Below are positions 45,953 to 57,876 of a stretch of DNA of 64,000 nucleotides, in pieces. The DNA is taken from contig OZ231127.1 in assembly GCA_965153355.1 (NCBI GenBank), positions 91,512,001 through 91,576,000 on the forward strand, written 5' to 3'. The position numbers were made by a program, and so were the translations under genes. The notes beneath the pieces are model-generated. The model had not been told where the DNA came from. It worked only from the letters and a program-made list of their open reading frames with translations, and made no database searches. Position 1 is the stretch's first letter; each line of letters begins with the position of its first letter. This stretch comes from Flaccisagitta enflata (lineage: Eukaryota; Chaetognatha; Sagittoidea; Aphragmophora).

Positions 45953-46046
<94 letters not shown>
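45953..46046. repeat. (TC)n microsatellite
   Basis: About 94 bp of pure TC leading into a longer pyrimidine tract. Confidence 0.96.
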
Positions 46047-46049
<3 letters not shown>

Positions 46050-46079
46050 CTCTCTCTCTCCTTCTTGTTTCTGTTCTTG

Positions 46080-46640
46080 TTCTCTTTCTTCTTCTTCTTC
46101 TTCTTCTTCTTCTTCTTCTTCTTCTTCTTCTTCTTCTTCTTCTTCTTCTTCTTCTTCTTCTTCTTCTTCTTCTTCCTCTTTCTTCTTCTTCTTCTTCTTC
46201 ATCTTTTTTTCCCTCTTCTCCCTCTCCTTCTTTTTCTCCTTCTTTTTCTTTTCCCTCTTCTCCCTCTTCCTCTTCTTCTTCTTCTTCTTCTTCTTCTTCT
46301 TCTTCTTCTTCTTCTTCTTTTTCTTTTTCTTTTTCTTTTTCTTTTTCTTTTTCTTCTTCTTCTTCTTCTTCTTCTTCTTCTTCTTCTTCTTCTTCTTTTT
46401 CTTTTTCTTCTTCTTCTTCTTCTTCTTCTTCTTCTTCTTCTTCTTCTTCTTCTTCTTCATCTTCTTCTTCATCTAATCCTGCTTCATATCCTTCTTATTC
46501 TTCCCCTGCTTCCCCTTCTTCTTCTTCTTCTTCTTCTTCTTCTTCTTCTTCTTCTTCTTCTTCTTCTTTTTCTTCTTCTTCTTCTTCATCTAATCCTACT
46601 TCATATCCTTCTTATTCTTCCCCTGCTTCCCCTTCCCAAT
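46080..46640. repeat. (CTT)n / (TTCTTT)n polypyrimidine tract with a 117-bp duplication
   Basis: More than 500 bp of pyrimidines. ATCTAATCCTGCTTCATATC at 46471 recurs (one change) at 46588 with the intervening CTT block, so a 117-bp segment duplicated inside the array. The 300-codon Leu/Phe frame and the poly-Lys/Glu frame opposite are artefacts. Confidence 0.93.
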
Positions 46641-47239
46641 TTTTCGACTTCAAGGTCACAATGTTTGTATAATCTGAATTTTTTTTCTTGCTATGCGCTG
46701 AAACGAAGACTAGAAAAACACATTTCAAAGCAAAGGATTGATTTTCATTTTTCCAAAAACAAAAAAAGCTGAGAAGTAATGCAATTTTTTTTTCTCCCTC
46801 TTTCGTGTATCGAATGTTTATAGTTTCAGACATCTTTTAACTTAATGTGTTTAGTTTTAGCAATATCGTTTTCATTTTTCAAGCGCATGGATGTTTCTAA
46901 AGAAAAAGACATTCTGAAGCAACGTTCGATGATTAGAATTTAGACTTGATTCACATGATCAATTCAGAATCAATGTAACAAAATGCAGTTACAGCCCTCA
47001 ATAACGGAATGTCAAAGGAATAACTGGTTCTATTTGATATAAACAAATCTTTAACTTTGTTTTAAAGCAAGGCGTGAATGATTCATCATTGCTTTGTACA
47101 CGGCAGACTACATCACGTGCGGACAGACGACCAGAAGTGGATATATACGCCTTGTAAATATAACAGACAGGCCGACAGCGTTACTGACATGCAAGGAAAT
47201 AATGATATTCCATAGATAAAAAACAACCTCAAGTTAAAA
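46641..47239. other. Unassigned AT-rich sequence
   Basis: No gene, element end or RNA recognised; a CAAAA pentamer run sits near 47240. Confidence 0.4.
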
Positions 47240-47440
47240 AACAAAACAAAACAAAACAGAGAACTGAAGTGTTTTCTTTTTTAGCTGTTCAAATTGGCCT
47301 CTTTCATCTCCGTCAAAACAACCTAAAGCGATATCTGTAATTTAACCAGATAAGCCTGTATCATTTTGTTTGAGATTTTAGCATTTAATGAAAATGATCA
47401 TGAATAATTTCGCATGAAAAATACGCAACAAATTTCAAAT
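47240..47440 (+). repeat. Dispersed repeat, copy 2 (relative at 5705)
   Basis: AACTGAAGTGTTTTCTTTTT, AATTGGCCTCTTTCAT, CAACCTAAAGCGATATCTGT and ATTTTAGCATTTAATGAAAA line up in order with 5705-5880. Confidence 0.6.
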
Positions 47441-47554
47441 TTCAGACCCACCATGCAGTTTTTTCCTTAATCTTCTTGTTCTTCTTTCTCTCGCCTTCAT
47501 TTTTTTTTTTGCATTCTCGGCTTGAGAAAGAAACACAACACAAATTTGCCCTCA

Positions 47555-47659
47555 GCTACTTTCTATTCAGCATTCTAGCTTTTTGCAAGGTCTGTCTGTC
47601 CGTTTGTCTATTTGTCTGTCTGCTACTTTTTATTCAGCATTCTAGCTTTTTGCAAGGTC
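47555..47659. repeat. 38-bp direct repeat, 67-bp period
   Basis: GCTACTTTCTATTCAGCATT... is repeated at 47555 and 47622 with one change, separated by TCTG/TTTG tetranucleotides. Confidence 0.92.
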
Positions 47660-47757
47660 ATTTTCTAATTCAATTATGTGAACACGAGAGAATGCGGGAA
47701 GGTTTAGGAAATAGATCTGCTCACTTTCTTTCCCCTATTTTATTTTCTCCTTTTTCT

Positions 47758-47988
<231 letters not shown>

Positions 47989-48410
47989 CCCATAAACAAA
48001 AGCGGGCATGGGATACAAAACGCAAAGTCCCCATTAAAAGAAACGTTTGGACAAAAAGATAGGTCAGAAATGACACATGGTTAAGTGGGACACAGAATCG
48101 CGTTGTGGGTGGGAGGGTGTGGGTAGCTGTGGATGGAGGAGCGAGGTGGATGCAGGACTGTAAGGGGAGAATCAAGGGATGGGCGCGAGAGAGAGTGATG
48201 GAGATATATTTAGAGGAATGTTTTGCCTCATCATTTTTTTCTCTTTCTCTTTTTTTCTTTCTTTGTTTCGTTATCGAAAGGAAAGAAAAACAGAAAAAAA
48301 AAGAACATCGTCCTTTATTTCGATGTTTATAGTTGATTTTTCTCTGTTTGGCTGTTTTTCTGTTTGGCTCTCCGTCGATTGATAGTAATCAGTATAAAAC
48401 AATTGAAAAA

Positions 48411-48488
48411 AATAAAACGCGGGGAAGTGTGGTCTGTGGGGGAGTGTGGCCCGTGGGGGAAGTGTGGCCTGTGGGGGAGTGTCGGCGT
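48411..48488. repeat. 18-20 bp G-rich minisatellite
   Basis: Four units of GGGGGAGTGTGGCCTGTG with one-base length differences. Confidence 0.88.
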
Positions 48489-48582
48489 ATTTAGGGCTAA
48501 CCCACTTGAGATGATGGGATACCCCATAAATCTTCGGAACAATTAAAACTAAAAAAGCTTCCGGTCTTTTTTTTTTCAAGTC

Positions 48583-48700
48583 GAGTGCACGCGACTCTAT
48601 CAACTACGGTCGGTCGTTTGGTCCTTCTCTCGGTACACGCAACTCTATATAAATTGCGGTGTCGGACCTTTTCTCGGTCGGTTGGTCTGTCCAATCACAA
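48583..48700 (-). mobile_element. Partial hairpin-ended element
   Basis: AGTCGAGTGCACGCGACTC (hairpin with one mismatch), then GTCGGTCGTTTGGTCC. A second, weaker CGCAACTC...GGTCGGTTGGTCTGTCC follows, suggesting two overlapping 3' ends. No AACAAGGCC end. Confidence 0.45.
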
Positions 48701-48721
48701 CATTTGTGGATTACAAGCGGT

Positions 48722-48845
48722 GTTTTTGTTTTTGTTTTTGTTTTTGTTTTTGTCTTTGTTTTTGTTTTTGTTTTTGTTTTTGTTTTTGTTTTTGTTTTTG
48801 TTTTTGTTTTTGTTTTTGTTTTTGTTTTTGTTTTTGTTTTTGTTT
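48722..48845. repeat. (TTTTTG)n hexanucleotide array
   Basis: About twenty units of GTTTTT with one TCTTTG variant, open in two frames as Phe-Val and Phe-Cys repeats. Confidence 0.96.
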
Positions 48846-49061
48846 CCATGATGATTGTCCTAGTCCGTTGTTTCATCGTCGGTTGGTTGATCGGTCTGAT
48901 GAATTCGTAAAAGGGTCTCTCGTCTTCTCCGCTGACCATTTTGTATTTCAAGGGCCTTGAATTATCAACATCAGCCTTCACTCATGCTTTTAATCGTTGG
49001 GATTCAGCGAAAGAAAATAGCATGAAAAGTAATATTAAGAAAAATGAAAGAAAAATAAGAT

Positions 49062-49330
49062 GGGGGTGTTTCTAGTCAAAGACGATCGCGTTTTGAAAGG
49101 GCCACTCGGTCGCTCGCTACGTTCGTTCGCTCGCACCGCTCACTCCGCTCACTCGCTCCGCAGCGCTCCGCTTCGCTACGCTCGCTTCGCTCGCTCGCTC
49201 CGTTCACGGGCTCGCTCACTCACTTCGCTCACTCCCTCGTGGGACAGTTGAAATTCTTGAATATGTGTTCACGCTGTTATCGCGTTTCACAGGAACAAAC
49301 GCGTTGTTTGTCTTCACTAGAAACACGCCC
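49062..49330 (+). mobile_element. MITE-like element, GGGCGTTTCTAGT family (E4)
   Basis: The most complete copy: GGGGGTGTTTCTAGTC, GACGATCGCGTTTTG, a CGCTCACT/CGCTCGCT-rich middle, CCCTCGTGGGACAGTTGAAA, the uninterrupted TTGAATATGTGTTCAC and the end CACTAGAAACACGCCC. It provides the empty site for the MITE nested in E3. Confidence 0.85.
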
Positions 49331-49355
49331 TAAGTTCCGGAATGTCCAGAGAAAA

Positions 49356-49388
49356 ACGTTAAAAATTCCCAACGTTAAAAATTCCCAG
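49356..49388. repeat. 16-bp direct repeat
   Basis: AACGTTAAAAATTCCC twice in tandem. Confidence 0.85.
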
Positions 49389-49565
49389 TGGCGACATAAA
49401 AAAACAAAAGGGAAAATCGCTCTCCTCTTCCTCCTCCCCCTGCTCCTCATTCTTTTCCTCCTCTTCCTCCTCTTCCTCTTCTTTGTCCCGTGACAATATT
49501 TCCCGATTTATTACCAACCATAAACTCAATCTTCTGACCTTCATTCACAAATGGATGCAAAGGAA

Positions 49566-49673
49566 GGTGGTGGTGGTGGTGGTGGTGGTGGTGGTGGTGG
49601 TGGTGGTGGTGGTGGTGGTGGTGGTGGTGGTGGTGGTGGTGGTGGTATTGGTGGTGGTGGTGGTGGTGTTGGT

Positions 49674-49718
<45 letters not shown>

Positions 49719-49917
49719 GGTGGTGGTGGTGGTGGTGGTGGTGGTGGTGGTGGTGGTGGTGGTGGTGGTGGTATTGGTGGTGGTGGTGGTGGTGGTGGTG
49801 GTGGTGGTGGTGGTGGTGGTGGTGGTGGTGGTGGTGGTGGTGGTGGTGGTGGTGGTGGTGGTATTGGTGGTGGAGGTGGTGGTGGTGGTGGTGGAGGTGG
49901 TGGTGGTGGTGGTGGTG
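49566..49917. repeat. (GGT)n array with a GTT block
   Basis: About 350 bp of GGT, with (GTT)n at 49676-49704 and scattered ATT and GGA units. Guanine pairs every 3 bp favour G-quadruplex formation. Gly, Val and His frames are artefacts. (GGA)n follows at 50027-50060. Confidence 0.96.
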
Positions 49918-50303
49918 ATTGTGGTGGCGTTTATGGTGGTGGTAGAGATGAAGCGACGGAGGAGAAGGCAGCGGCAAGAGAAAGTGAAAGAGGAAGTGGA
50001 ATAGCTAATACAGAAAAAAAATAAAGAGGAGGAGGAGGAGGAGGAGGAGGAGGAGGAGAAAGAATGGAAAAAAAGGTTAGACCATTTTGCCCGAGCACTT
50101 TATCATCAAAAACCTTTGTCCTACCGAAAAGGGAATTCATTCAGTTTAGGGTTTTTTTAGAACTCTCGCTTGCTTTTTTTTTCTTTCTAAAAATGCCCAT
50201 GGACATTTTTCTGAGTTTCGGGTTCTTAAAATGGTGCACGCTTATTTTTTTTCATTTTAATTCGTGCGTGTGCCAGCGAGTGTGGGAGAATTATTGTGTT
50301 GGC

Positions 50304-50489
<186 letters not shown>

Positions 50490-50539
50490 CTAAAGAAGGC
50501 TGAGAGAAACGCAAGGATTAAAATGGAGAAAAAAAAAAA

Positions 50540-50598
50540 AAAAAAAGAGAGAAAGAAAGAAAGAAAAAAGTAAGAAGAAAGAAAAGAAGAAAAAAAGC

Positions 50599-50634
<36 letters not shown>

Positions 50635-50739
50635 AAAAAGAAAGAAAAAAAAAAGAAAAAAAAAGAAAAAAAGAGAGAAAAGAGGAAAAGAAGAAATAAA
50701 TGCAAGAGAGAAAGAAAGAAAGAAAGAAAGAAAGAAAGC

Positions 50740-50787
<48 letters not shown>

Positions 50788-50820
50788 AAATAAGAACGAA
50801 AAGAAGAAAGAAAGAAAGAA
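50540..50820. repeat. (GAAA)n polypurine tract
   Basis: About 280 bp of GAAA with AAAAAG and GCAA interruptions. Confidence 0.92.
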
Positions 50821-53130
50821 TGATAGAAAAAAGGCAAGAAAAAAAGAAGGAGAGAAACAAAAACAACGGTGACACATAGGAAAGGCCGTATAGAGAGACT
50901 AATGACACAGAAAGACGAAAAATAGGCCCCGTAATAAAGTTTAAAAGAATGATGAAGAGGCAATTTTATTCATTTGAATAACAACCACGTGGATTTTAGC
51001 CATCCATTTTTTTTCCTTTTATTTGTTCATTTTTTTTCTTTTTCTTTTACTTGCTCATTTTTCTATCTTATTTGAAATTATTTCATCATAAAGGTTTAGG
51101 CCTTAGGTGGGAGAAACGACAGATGTGACATTGAGAAAAGATAAAAATCGATTCGAGCAAAAAAAAAAAAAGAAAAAGAAAAAAAAGTCATAAAATTTCG
51201 GTATTTGAAAAACCTTTTCAGTTTTCAATACACTTTACACAAAAACTCGGTCTTAATCAAGTCGAGAGAGAGAGAAAAGGAAAATGTTGGTACGGAAATC
51301 AGAAATATTGAAATATAAAGTTAGTACAGGATTACTTAGGTGATGCTATATGCAGCTGTAGGAATTGGGTACATACATCTTCATCTTGGCTTGATAATAT
51401 GTTATCTGTCTTCCAAATTTTGGCTTCAAAGTGCAGTTCTTTGGTTAAGCTAAGGTCTATGGAGCCTATGTTCCATCGAAACTAGATTCCGGAATATATG
51501 AAGAATTGATTGTGACTACAGTAAAAGTTTCTAATGATTATTTTCCAATGGAGAGACAATTGGAGGCCAGGATTTAGTTACATAGGACTTCTAAAGTAGA
51601 GGTTTCATGAAGCCACGATCTTTATCTATGTAGACTTGAATTCAGGATGGTTATGATTGAAACAGACAAACTGAGAGAAGGAACACCCAACCTTCCACCC
51701 CCCCCCCACCCCCCCCTACCCCCGTCGGGAACGAGCGGACTAGGGCGATAATGCAAAACGGTCAGGCGAAACGACCAACCAACCCAGCAATGATAGATCC
51801 AATGACACTTTAATTTATCTGAGATCACTTTGATATTAAAGTTGTTTTAAAAAAGTTCCGCCTCTGAATCGTCAAAGTACTTGGCTGACAAGCCGATGAA
51901 AATAGTTCAAAACCAGCGTATCATTTCCTTTCAATTACACTACCGTGACTAGTTTTTCGAGAATTCGTTTAGAAAAAAGTTGAAAAACAAGAAGAAGTAA
52001 TTATTTCTTACGACTTGGAGACCAACCGCTTTTACTAAGCAACGAGTGTTACGAAATATTTCCCATGTCTTCAACGCATTCTGCCCCCCCCCCCTTTTTT
52101 TTCCATCTCCCTCACCTTCCTCAAATTTATTAGCTTCTCGGGTTTCAGCGACTTACCTTTCATTGGCTGTTTTCAGTGCTTTTTTTAACTCGAACTGGAA
52201 TGACTCAAAAACGCGATAACGCCTTTTTGTCGCTTTTTGTTATCGTTGTTGCTCTTCTAATTCAATCTCTTTTTCCATTTTCTTTTACATGATTGCTTTT
52301 CTTTTTTTATTTTCTAGATTTTCTAGTTTTTCTTTTTTTTTTTCCTTTGTATTTCAGTGTTTCATTTTGCGTCGGAATGATGGAGGATTGGAGCGCGAGC
52401 TTTTAAGCTGGGTGCGATTCTTCTTCTTAGTGTGGTGGTGGTGGGGGGGTGGGATGGTGAGTTACAGAAGCAGTTAAAGGGCACGATTTGAGAGAGGAGG
52501 AAAAAGAAAGGACATGCAGACGAACAGGTAAGTGATGGGAATTTATAGGGTCGATTTGAGGGGAAAAGAGAATAGGAGAGGATAGAAATAGGGGCTAGAA
52601 ATCAAATAAGAAAGGGAGAGGGGGAGATCAGATGAGAAGGGCAAGGGCAAGGCAAACAAGAAGGGGGAAGGGCAAGGCAAACAAGAAGGGGAAGGGAAGG
52701 CAAATGTGAGGGCGTGTCCAATCGATGGAATGGCTGAGAGAGAAAAAGAGGAGAGAGAGAAAATGGCAACGAAATGGAGGAAATGAAGAAGAAGAAGAAG
52801 ATGATGATGAGCATGGAAAGGATGATTCGTTGACCGGGAGTCGGAATAGAAGAAGGCCAATGCCCAGTTGATTTCTTTCTCTTTGTCTTTCTTTTTCTAT
52901 CTTTCTCTCTCTATTTTTTTTTAATGTTTCACCGTTTTCTTTTTGTTTATCTTTACGTTCTCCATTTTTAGTTTTGTGTCGTTCTTCCACTTTCACATCT
53001 TTTATGTCCTTTTTTCTAGTAGTTTTTTTTCACTTCCTCTTTCTTTTCTCTTTTCTTCCTCTTTTTTTTTTAACTGTCTCTCTTGCCTTTCTGTCTCTAC
53101 CTCATTCAAATGAGGAGAGCTTCTTCACAA
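50821..53130. other. Unassigned sequence, few repeats
   Basis: Mostly unique DNA. Visible items are a C run (51698-51717), a T-rich stretch at 52080-52360 and a 24-27 bp triplicate GGGAAGGGCAAGGCAAACAA (52637-52700). No coding motif, RNA or element end recognised. Confidence 0.4.
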
Positions 53131-53319
53131 ATCTTTCTTTCTCTCTCTCCTTCTCTGTCTCTGTCTCTCTTTCCACTGGTCAATGTCAAAGTGACCGAGG
53201 AAAGCAACTCTCTCTCTTTCTCTCTCACTCACTCTTTCATTCACTCTCACTCTCGTCGTTGTCGTGGTCACGGTCAGGGCATGAAAAAGGTCACGCATGC
53301 AACGGACCACGCAAAGAGA

Positions 53320-53420
53320 GAGAGAGAGAGTGCGTGCGCGTGCGTGCGTATACGTGTGAGAGCAATTGCGCGTGTAAGCGTGTGTACGTACGTGTGAGAG
53401 TGACTGCGCGCGTGTAAAAT
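53320..53420. repeat. GTGCGTGC/GTACGTGT-rich purine-pyrimidine alternating tract
   Basis: CGTGCGCGTGCGTGCGTATA and related phrases, with GTGTGAGAG twice; a Z-DNA-prone stretch. Confidence 0.7.
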
Positions 53421-53523
53421 CGTTGAGGTGTGTGTAGAGGAGAAGGCGTCGATACGTGCACGATAGATATCGGTCGTCCAGTACGTGGTCATGCGCACGC
53501 ATTTGGTTCAATTCCTCCTTTCG

Positions 53524-53667
53524 ATTGACGACGTGCACGCTTTAATCTTTTTGTATTCTGTCACTGTGCGTGCAAGTTTTAAATCATTTTCCTCTGTCAC
53601 TGTGCGTGTACGTTTTGAATCTCATACCTTAGTCACTGTGCGTGTATCGTGTGCATGCGCTCATGTG
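53524..53667. repeat. 36-bp minisatellite, about four copies
   Basis: GTCACTGTGCGTG starts copies at 53560, 53596 and 53632 (exact 36-bp period). A diverged copy lies upstream from 53524. As 36 is a multiple of 3, one frame stays open through it. Confidence 0.88.
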
Positions 53668-53819
53668 CGTGTAAATGCGGTTGACACGCAAAATCTGAAC
53701 CGGAAGTTTGTGTGCACAAAAAGGGAGGAAGGAAGAAACGAGAAGGAGAGAGAAAAAGTGAGGTCAAGAATCTGTCGAGTTCTTTTTCATTTTTTCCTTC
53801 TTTCGTTCTCTTTTAATTC

Positions 53820-54110
53820 GATTTCTCCCGTGTTTTTTGTTTTGTTTTATTTCTTTCCCTTTTCTTTTTTTCCGTTTTCTCCCGTCCTTTGTTTTTTGTT
53901 TTCTGTGTTCTTTTTCCTTTTCGTTCTTTCGATCTCTTTTTATTCGATGTCTCCCGTGTTTTTTGTTTGTTTGTTTGTTTGTTTGTTTGTTTGTTTGTTT
54001 GTTTGTTTTTTTGTTTGTTTGTTTGTTTTCTATGTTCTTTCTCCTTTCCCTTTTACCGTTCTCTCGCGTCCTTTGTTTTCTTTTGTTTTGTGTGTTTCTT
54101 TCCCTGTCCC
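53820..54110. repeat. Roughly 110-bp pyrimidine-rich tandem repeat with a (GTTT)n block
   Basis: CTCCCGTGTTTTTTGTTT, TTCTCCCGTCCTTTG, CTCCCGTGTTTTTTGTTT and CTCTCGCGTCCTTTG alternate. A (GTTT)n expansion sits at about 53963-54030. Confidence 0.75.
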
Positions 54111-54959
54111 TTTCCTTTTGAGAATCTTTCTTTTTTTTTCTTAGTTTAGGATTGTTTTTTTTTTCCTTTTTTTCGACCAAATTGAGAGAAATGTCGACCA
54201 AAGAAGTGGGAGGGAGACTCTCTCTCTCACTTGTCAGGAACCGATTCGGATACGGAATCTACAACTCGTTGAAGACCGATTCCACCGAAGTTGTTTTTTT
54301 TTTTTGCTGTCGTTGTTGAAATTGAGTGGCCTCACTTTTCACTGCAGCGCTTTTGCTGTTTTTTTTTCTTCCACCGTTATCACAAAACTTTTTCAAAAGA
54401 ATCGTTTCATAAATGTTTTTTTTCAAAGTCATTAAAAACAATGAAGACTAGATTTTTTGTTGACTTTTTTTTTTGTAAAAGTGAATTTGGCTTCCCGTGT
54501 GTCTGATTTTTGCAATTTTTTTCCTTCGAGCAGTTTTGAATTTTTTTTGGTCAATATGAGACAATATTTTTTTTTTGAATTTCCGAAAGTAAAGATTCCT
54601 TTTTCGTTTTTTTTGTCAATTTATTTTTCTTGATTTTTTTTTGTCAATTTTTTTTTCGAGTCATATATTTAAAAGTATTTCTTGTTTTTTTTTCAGTTGA
54701 CTATTCTTCGAGTTGAAGGTAAGTTAAAAATATGACTAGATTGAGTCTTCGTTCTCTATTTCCTTTTGAAGGATTTTTGTATTTGAAAAGTGAGGAAGAA
54801 AGTTCTTTCTCTCTCTTATACCGGGGAAAAGAGGAGGAAAGGAAGAAGAAGAAGAAAATCAAGGAGGAACCTCTTCAAGCGGAGGAGAGAAAAAGTTGGA
54901 AAAAGAAAAAAAGAAAAGAAAAAAAGAAAAGAATGAGAGAGGAAAAGGTGTACGCGTGG

Positions 54960-55275
54960 AAATTCAAAGAGAGAGAGAGAGAGAGAGATAGATAGAAATG
55001 TAAAGTCTAGGGAGACAACGAGAGAGAGAGAACGAGTGGGAGACCTTTTTTTTTCCTCTTATTTTCTTACTTTTTCACTCTCTCATTCTCTCATTCTCGC
55101 TCTTTCTCTCTCTCTGTATCTTTGTCTCTTTGTCTCCTCCGTCTCTCTCTTTGTCTCTGTCTCTGTCTCTTCCTCTTTACTTCTTCCTCCGATTTTGTCG
55201 CGCTTTTGACTCGATCGTCGTAACGAGACCAAAGCCAAGCCAGGAAAAGAGAGAGAGAGAGAGATAGAGACAATG
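54960..55275. repeat. Short (GA)n and (TC)n tracts
   Basis: GA at 54968-54989, TC/TCTG mix at 55085-55170, GA at 55247-55264. Confidence 0.7.
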
Positions 55276-55382
55276 AGGAATATAAAGTGAGGAAAGAGGG
55301 AGAGAGAGAGAATTTTTCCGGCGTTTTTCGTGGCGGCTTTTCGGCGTCGGAAGCGGTGTTGATCTGCCGCGGCGCCTTCTAT

Positions 55383-55645
55383 TCCTCCTCCTCCTCCTCC
55401 TCCTCCTCCTCTTCCTTAACCTCCTCCACGCCAACTTCGTTGTTCTTCACTATTACGGCCTCGTTGTTCACCTTCTTCTTCTTCTCCTTCTTCTTCTTCT
55501 TCTTCTTCCCCTTCTTCTTCTTCTTCTTCTTCTTCTTCTTCTTCTTCTTCTTCTTCTTCTTCTTCTTCTTCTTCTTCTTCTTCTTCTTCTTCTTCTTCTT
55601 CTTCTTCTTCTTCTTCTTCTTCTTCTTCTTCTTCTTCTTCTTCTC
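55383..55645. repeat. (CTC)n then long (TTC)n
   Basis: About 30 bp of CTC, a 60-bp spacer, then about 170 bp of TTC ending at 55643. Confidence 0.95.
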
Positions 55646-55721
55646 TGTCACTCTTTAATACCCGATTCTGACTAACAGAAAAAGTCACAAATATACGGCG
55701 CGCTTTTTTTTTCACTCATTT

Positions 55722-55810
55722 TTGTTTTTGTTTTTGTTTTTGTTTTTGTTTTTGTTTTTGTTTTTGTTTTTGTTTTTGTTTTTGTTTTTGTTTTTGTTTT
55801 TGTTTTTGTA
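55722..55810. repeat. (TTTTTG)n hexanucleotide array
   Basis: Fifteen near-perfect GTTTTT units, the same motif as at 48722-48845. Confidence 0.96.
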
Positions 55811-56080
55811 TCTTTTTGCTTTCTCTTGTTTTAATCAGTTATAATGCCGTCCGGTTACTCTAGATCTTCCCGGACATTCTGCAGCCTTAATTTTTTTTTT
55901 ATCGTGTCGATCTCTTTCTGTCCTTTTCTCTGTCTCTGTCTCTGTCTTTTTTTCACCACACAGTCACAAAAAAAAAGTTGTCTTCGTCGTTGAGATCGTC
56001 TTTGTCGCGTTTGTCGCAGTCACAACGTCAAGTTGACGACGTTGAGAAGAGAGAGACTTAGGCGTCACACTTCCTCCTCC

Positions 56081-56112
<32 letters not shown>

Positions 56113-56210
56113 TTCTTCTCACTTCCTCTTCTTCTTTCACGTCAAAACTCGGCGCTCTTTTCTTTTTCCGTTCTAATCAACGATGTCGAGTTTTTATCCT
56201 GGGCGATGAC

Positions 56211-56230
56211 GGCGTTGTTGTTGTTGTTAA

Positions 56231-56320
<90 letters not shown>
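56211..56320. repeat. (TTG)n microsatellite
   Basis: About 110 bp of TTG with one TTA, followed by TTTG units at 56380-56411. Confidence 0.95.
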
Positions 56321-56536
56321 CGTTTTTGTTTTTGTTGTTGTTGTTATTTTTGAGTTTTTTTCCCTTCGTTTTTGCTCTGTTTGTTTGTTTGTTTGTTTGT
56401 TTGTTTGTTGGTTGGTTTTTTATCGCTGATCAATATCCGAATTTATCAATTTAGTCTTTGCAATACTTCAACGTTTTTTTTCTCGTCACACAATAAAAAT
56501 AACGTCGCAAAAAGAACGGATAGCGCGTTGTAGTTA

Positions 56537-56624
56537 GTGACGTAGATGACGTATGTAGATGGCGTAGATGTGACGTAGATGTGACGTAGATGACGTATGT
56601 AGATGACGTAGATGACGTAGATGT
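56537..56624. repeat. GATGACGTA array (seven TGACGT motifs)
   Basis: Degenerate 9-15 bp units with seven TGACGT words in 88 bp. TGACGT is the half-site bound by CREB/ATF-type bZIP factors, but tandem duplication alone can explain the clustering. Confidence 0.8.
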
Positions 56625-56768
56625 CTCAATTTAAACACGAACAAAAATCTTAAAACGCTTCTTCAAACGCTAAAACGCGTTATCATGTAAGCGAGCTTAA
56701 GCACAAGCTCTTTGTGTGCTACATGTAAATTAGTATATATGTGGCTGAACGTAGGATGCTTCACTACA

Positions 56769-56770
56769 CA

Positions 56771-56822
<52 letters not shown>
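56769..56822. repeat. (TC)n microsatellite
   Basis: About 54 bp of TC. Confidence 0.95.
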
Positions 56823-56825
<3 letters not shown>

Positions 56826-56848
56826 CAAAAGCGGCGCTTTCTCGGATA

Positions 56849-57000
56849 TGAGATAGAGAGAGCGATGAGAAATCAAAAGGAATCCCGGACTATGAGATAG
56901 AGAGAGCGACGTGAGTAGTAATGATTTTGGAAATGAGATAGAGAGAGCGACGTGTAAATAAAGGATTTTGGAACTGAGATAGAGAGAGCGACGTGTAGAT
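56849..57000. repeat. 41-44 bp minisatellite, four copies
   Basis: TGAGATAGAGAGAGCGACGT begins copies at 56849, 56893, 56934 and 56975; the rest of each unit is AT-rich and diverged. Confidence 0.9.
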
Positions 57001-57081
57001 TGAAAGGGGAAGACGCAAAATCAGCGTCAGAGTTTTCTCCTTCAGTTTTCTACCGCGTATCTGGTGATTCTTTGATTTGAG

Positions 57082-57082
57082 G

Positions 57083-57171
<89 letters not shown>
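57082..57171. repeat. (TTG)n microsatellite
   Basis: 90 bp of pure TTG (poly-Gln on the minus strand); no gene context. Confidence 0.96.
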
Positions 57172-57172
<1 letters not shown>

Positions 57173-57876
57173 CCTTTACTATACTGCAATTCTTTCCAGA
57201 TGTTATTGTTGAATTCGTACTTATGCTTCTAATGGGTTAATGCCGTTTGATTTCAATACTCGCGACGCTAGATTACTACACATATATGATATATAGAAGC
57301 ACGGATAAACCTAATGCCAATCAGTAAGTATTAAAAATGATGAAACAACCACGGTGAACTTAAAAATAGTCGAGATCTTTTTTGTTTTTGAGATCAAAAT
57401 TGCTATTTTGTTTGCGCAATTTTTTTCTTTTTTTTTTTTTTGTCCTGAGTAGAAGGCGTTGGTAGTTATGGATGTTCTTTTGATGAATTCCCGAGAGTGG
57501 CGTAAGTATATATAAACAAAATCGTTGTTTTTTTCCGCGAAGAATAAATAACAATATTAATGATAATAGTTTAAAAAATAAAAGTTTTCGAAGTATGAGC
57601 AATGTGTGATGAGGGGCACTTAAATGGAGTAAGTAGTTCTTTTGTATTGCGAATGGTGGGTTTGCAATTTTGTTTTTCTGAAAAGGAATAAAGATGGTAA
57701 GAACTTTAATTCTTATTTGAACTATAATCGCGGGTAGATACAGGCCGGAAAAGGCCGGAAAGGACAAGAGTGATCAACCGACTGACCGACACACAAAGCG
57801 CCTGATAGAATTGCGTGCATTGACGATTAGTGATTGGGAATATCGATTAAAAGCTCTTTTTAGACTTTTACCTCAG
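57172..57876. other. Unassigned sequence
   Basis: AT-rich unique DNA. GACTGACCGACACACAAAGCG at about 57779 is a small relic of the hairpin-element block. Confidence 0.35.

Noticed and set aside
45867-46772. 301-codon Leu/Phe-rich open frame
   Set aside because: It is a translation of (TC)n and (CTT)n. The opposite strand is equally open as poly-Lys/Glu, and no signal, domain or normal codon use is present.
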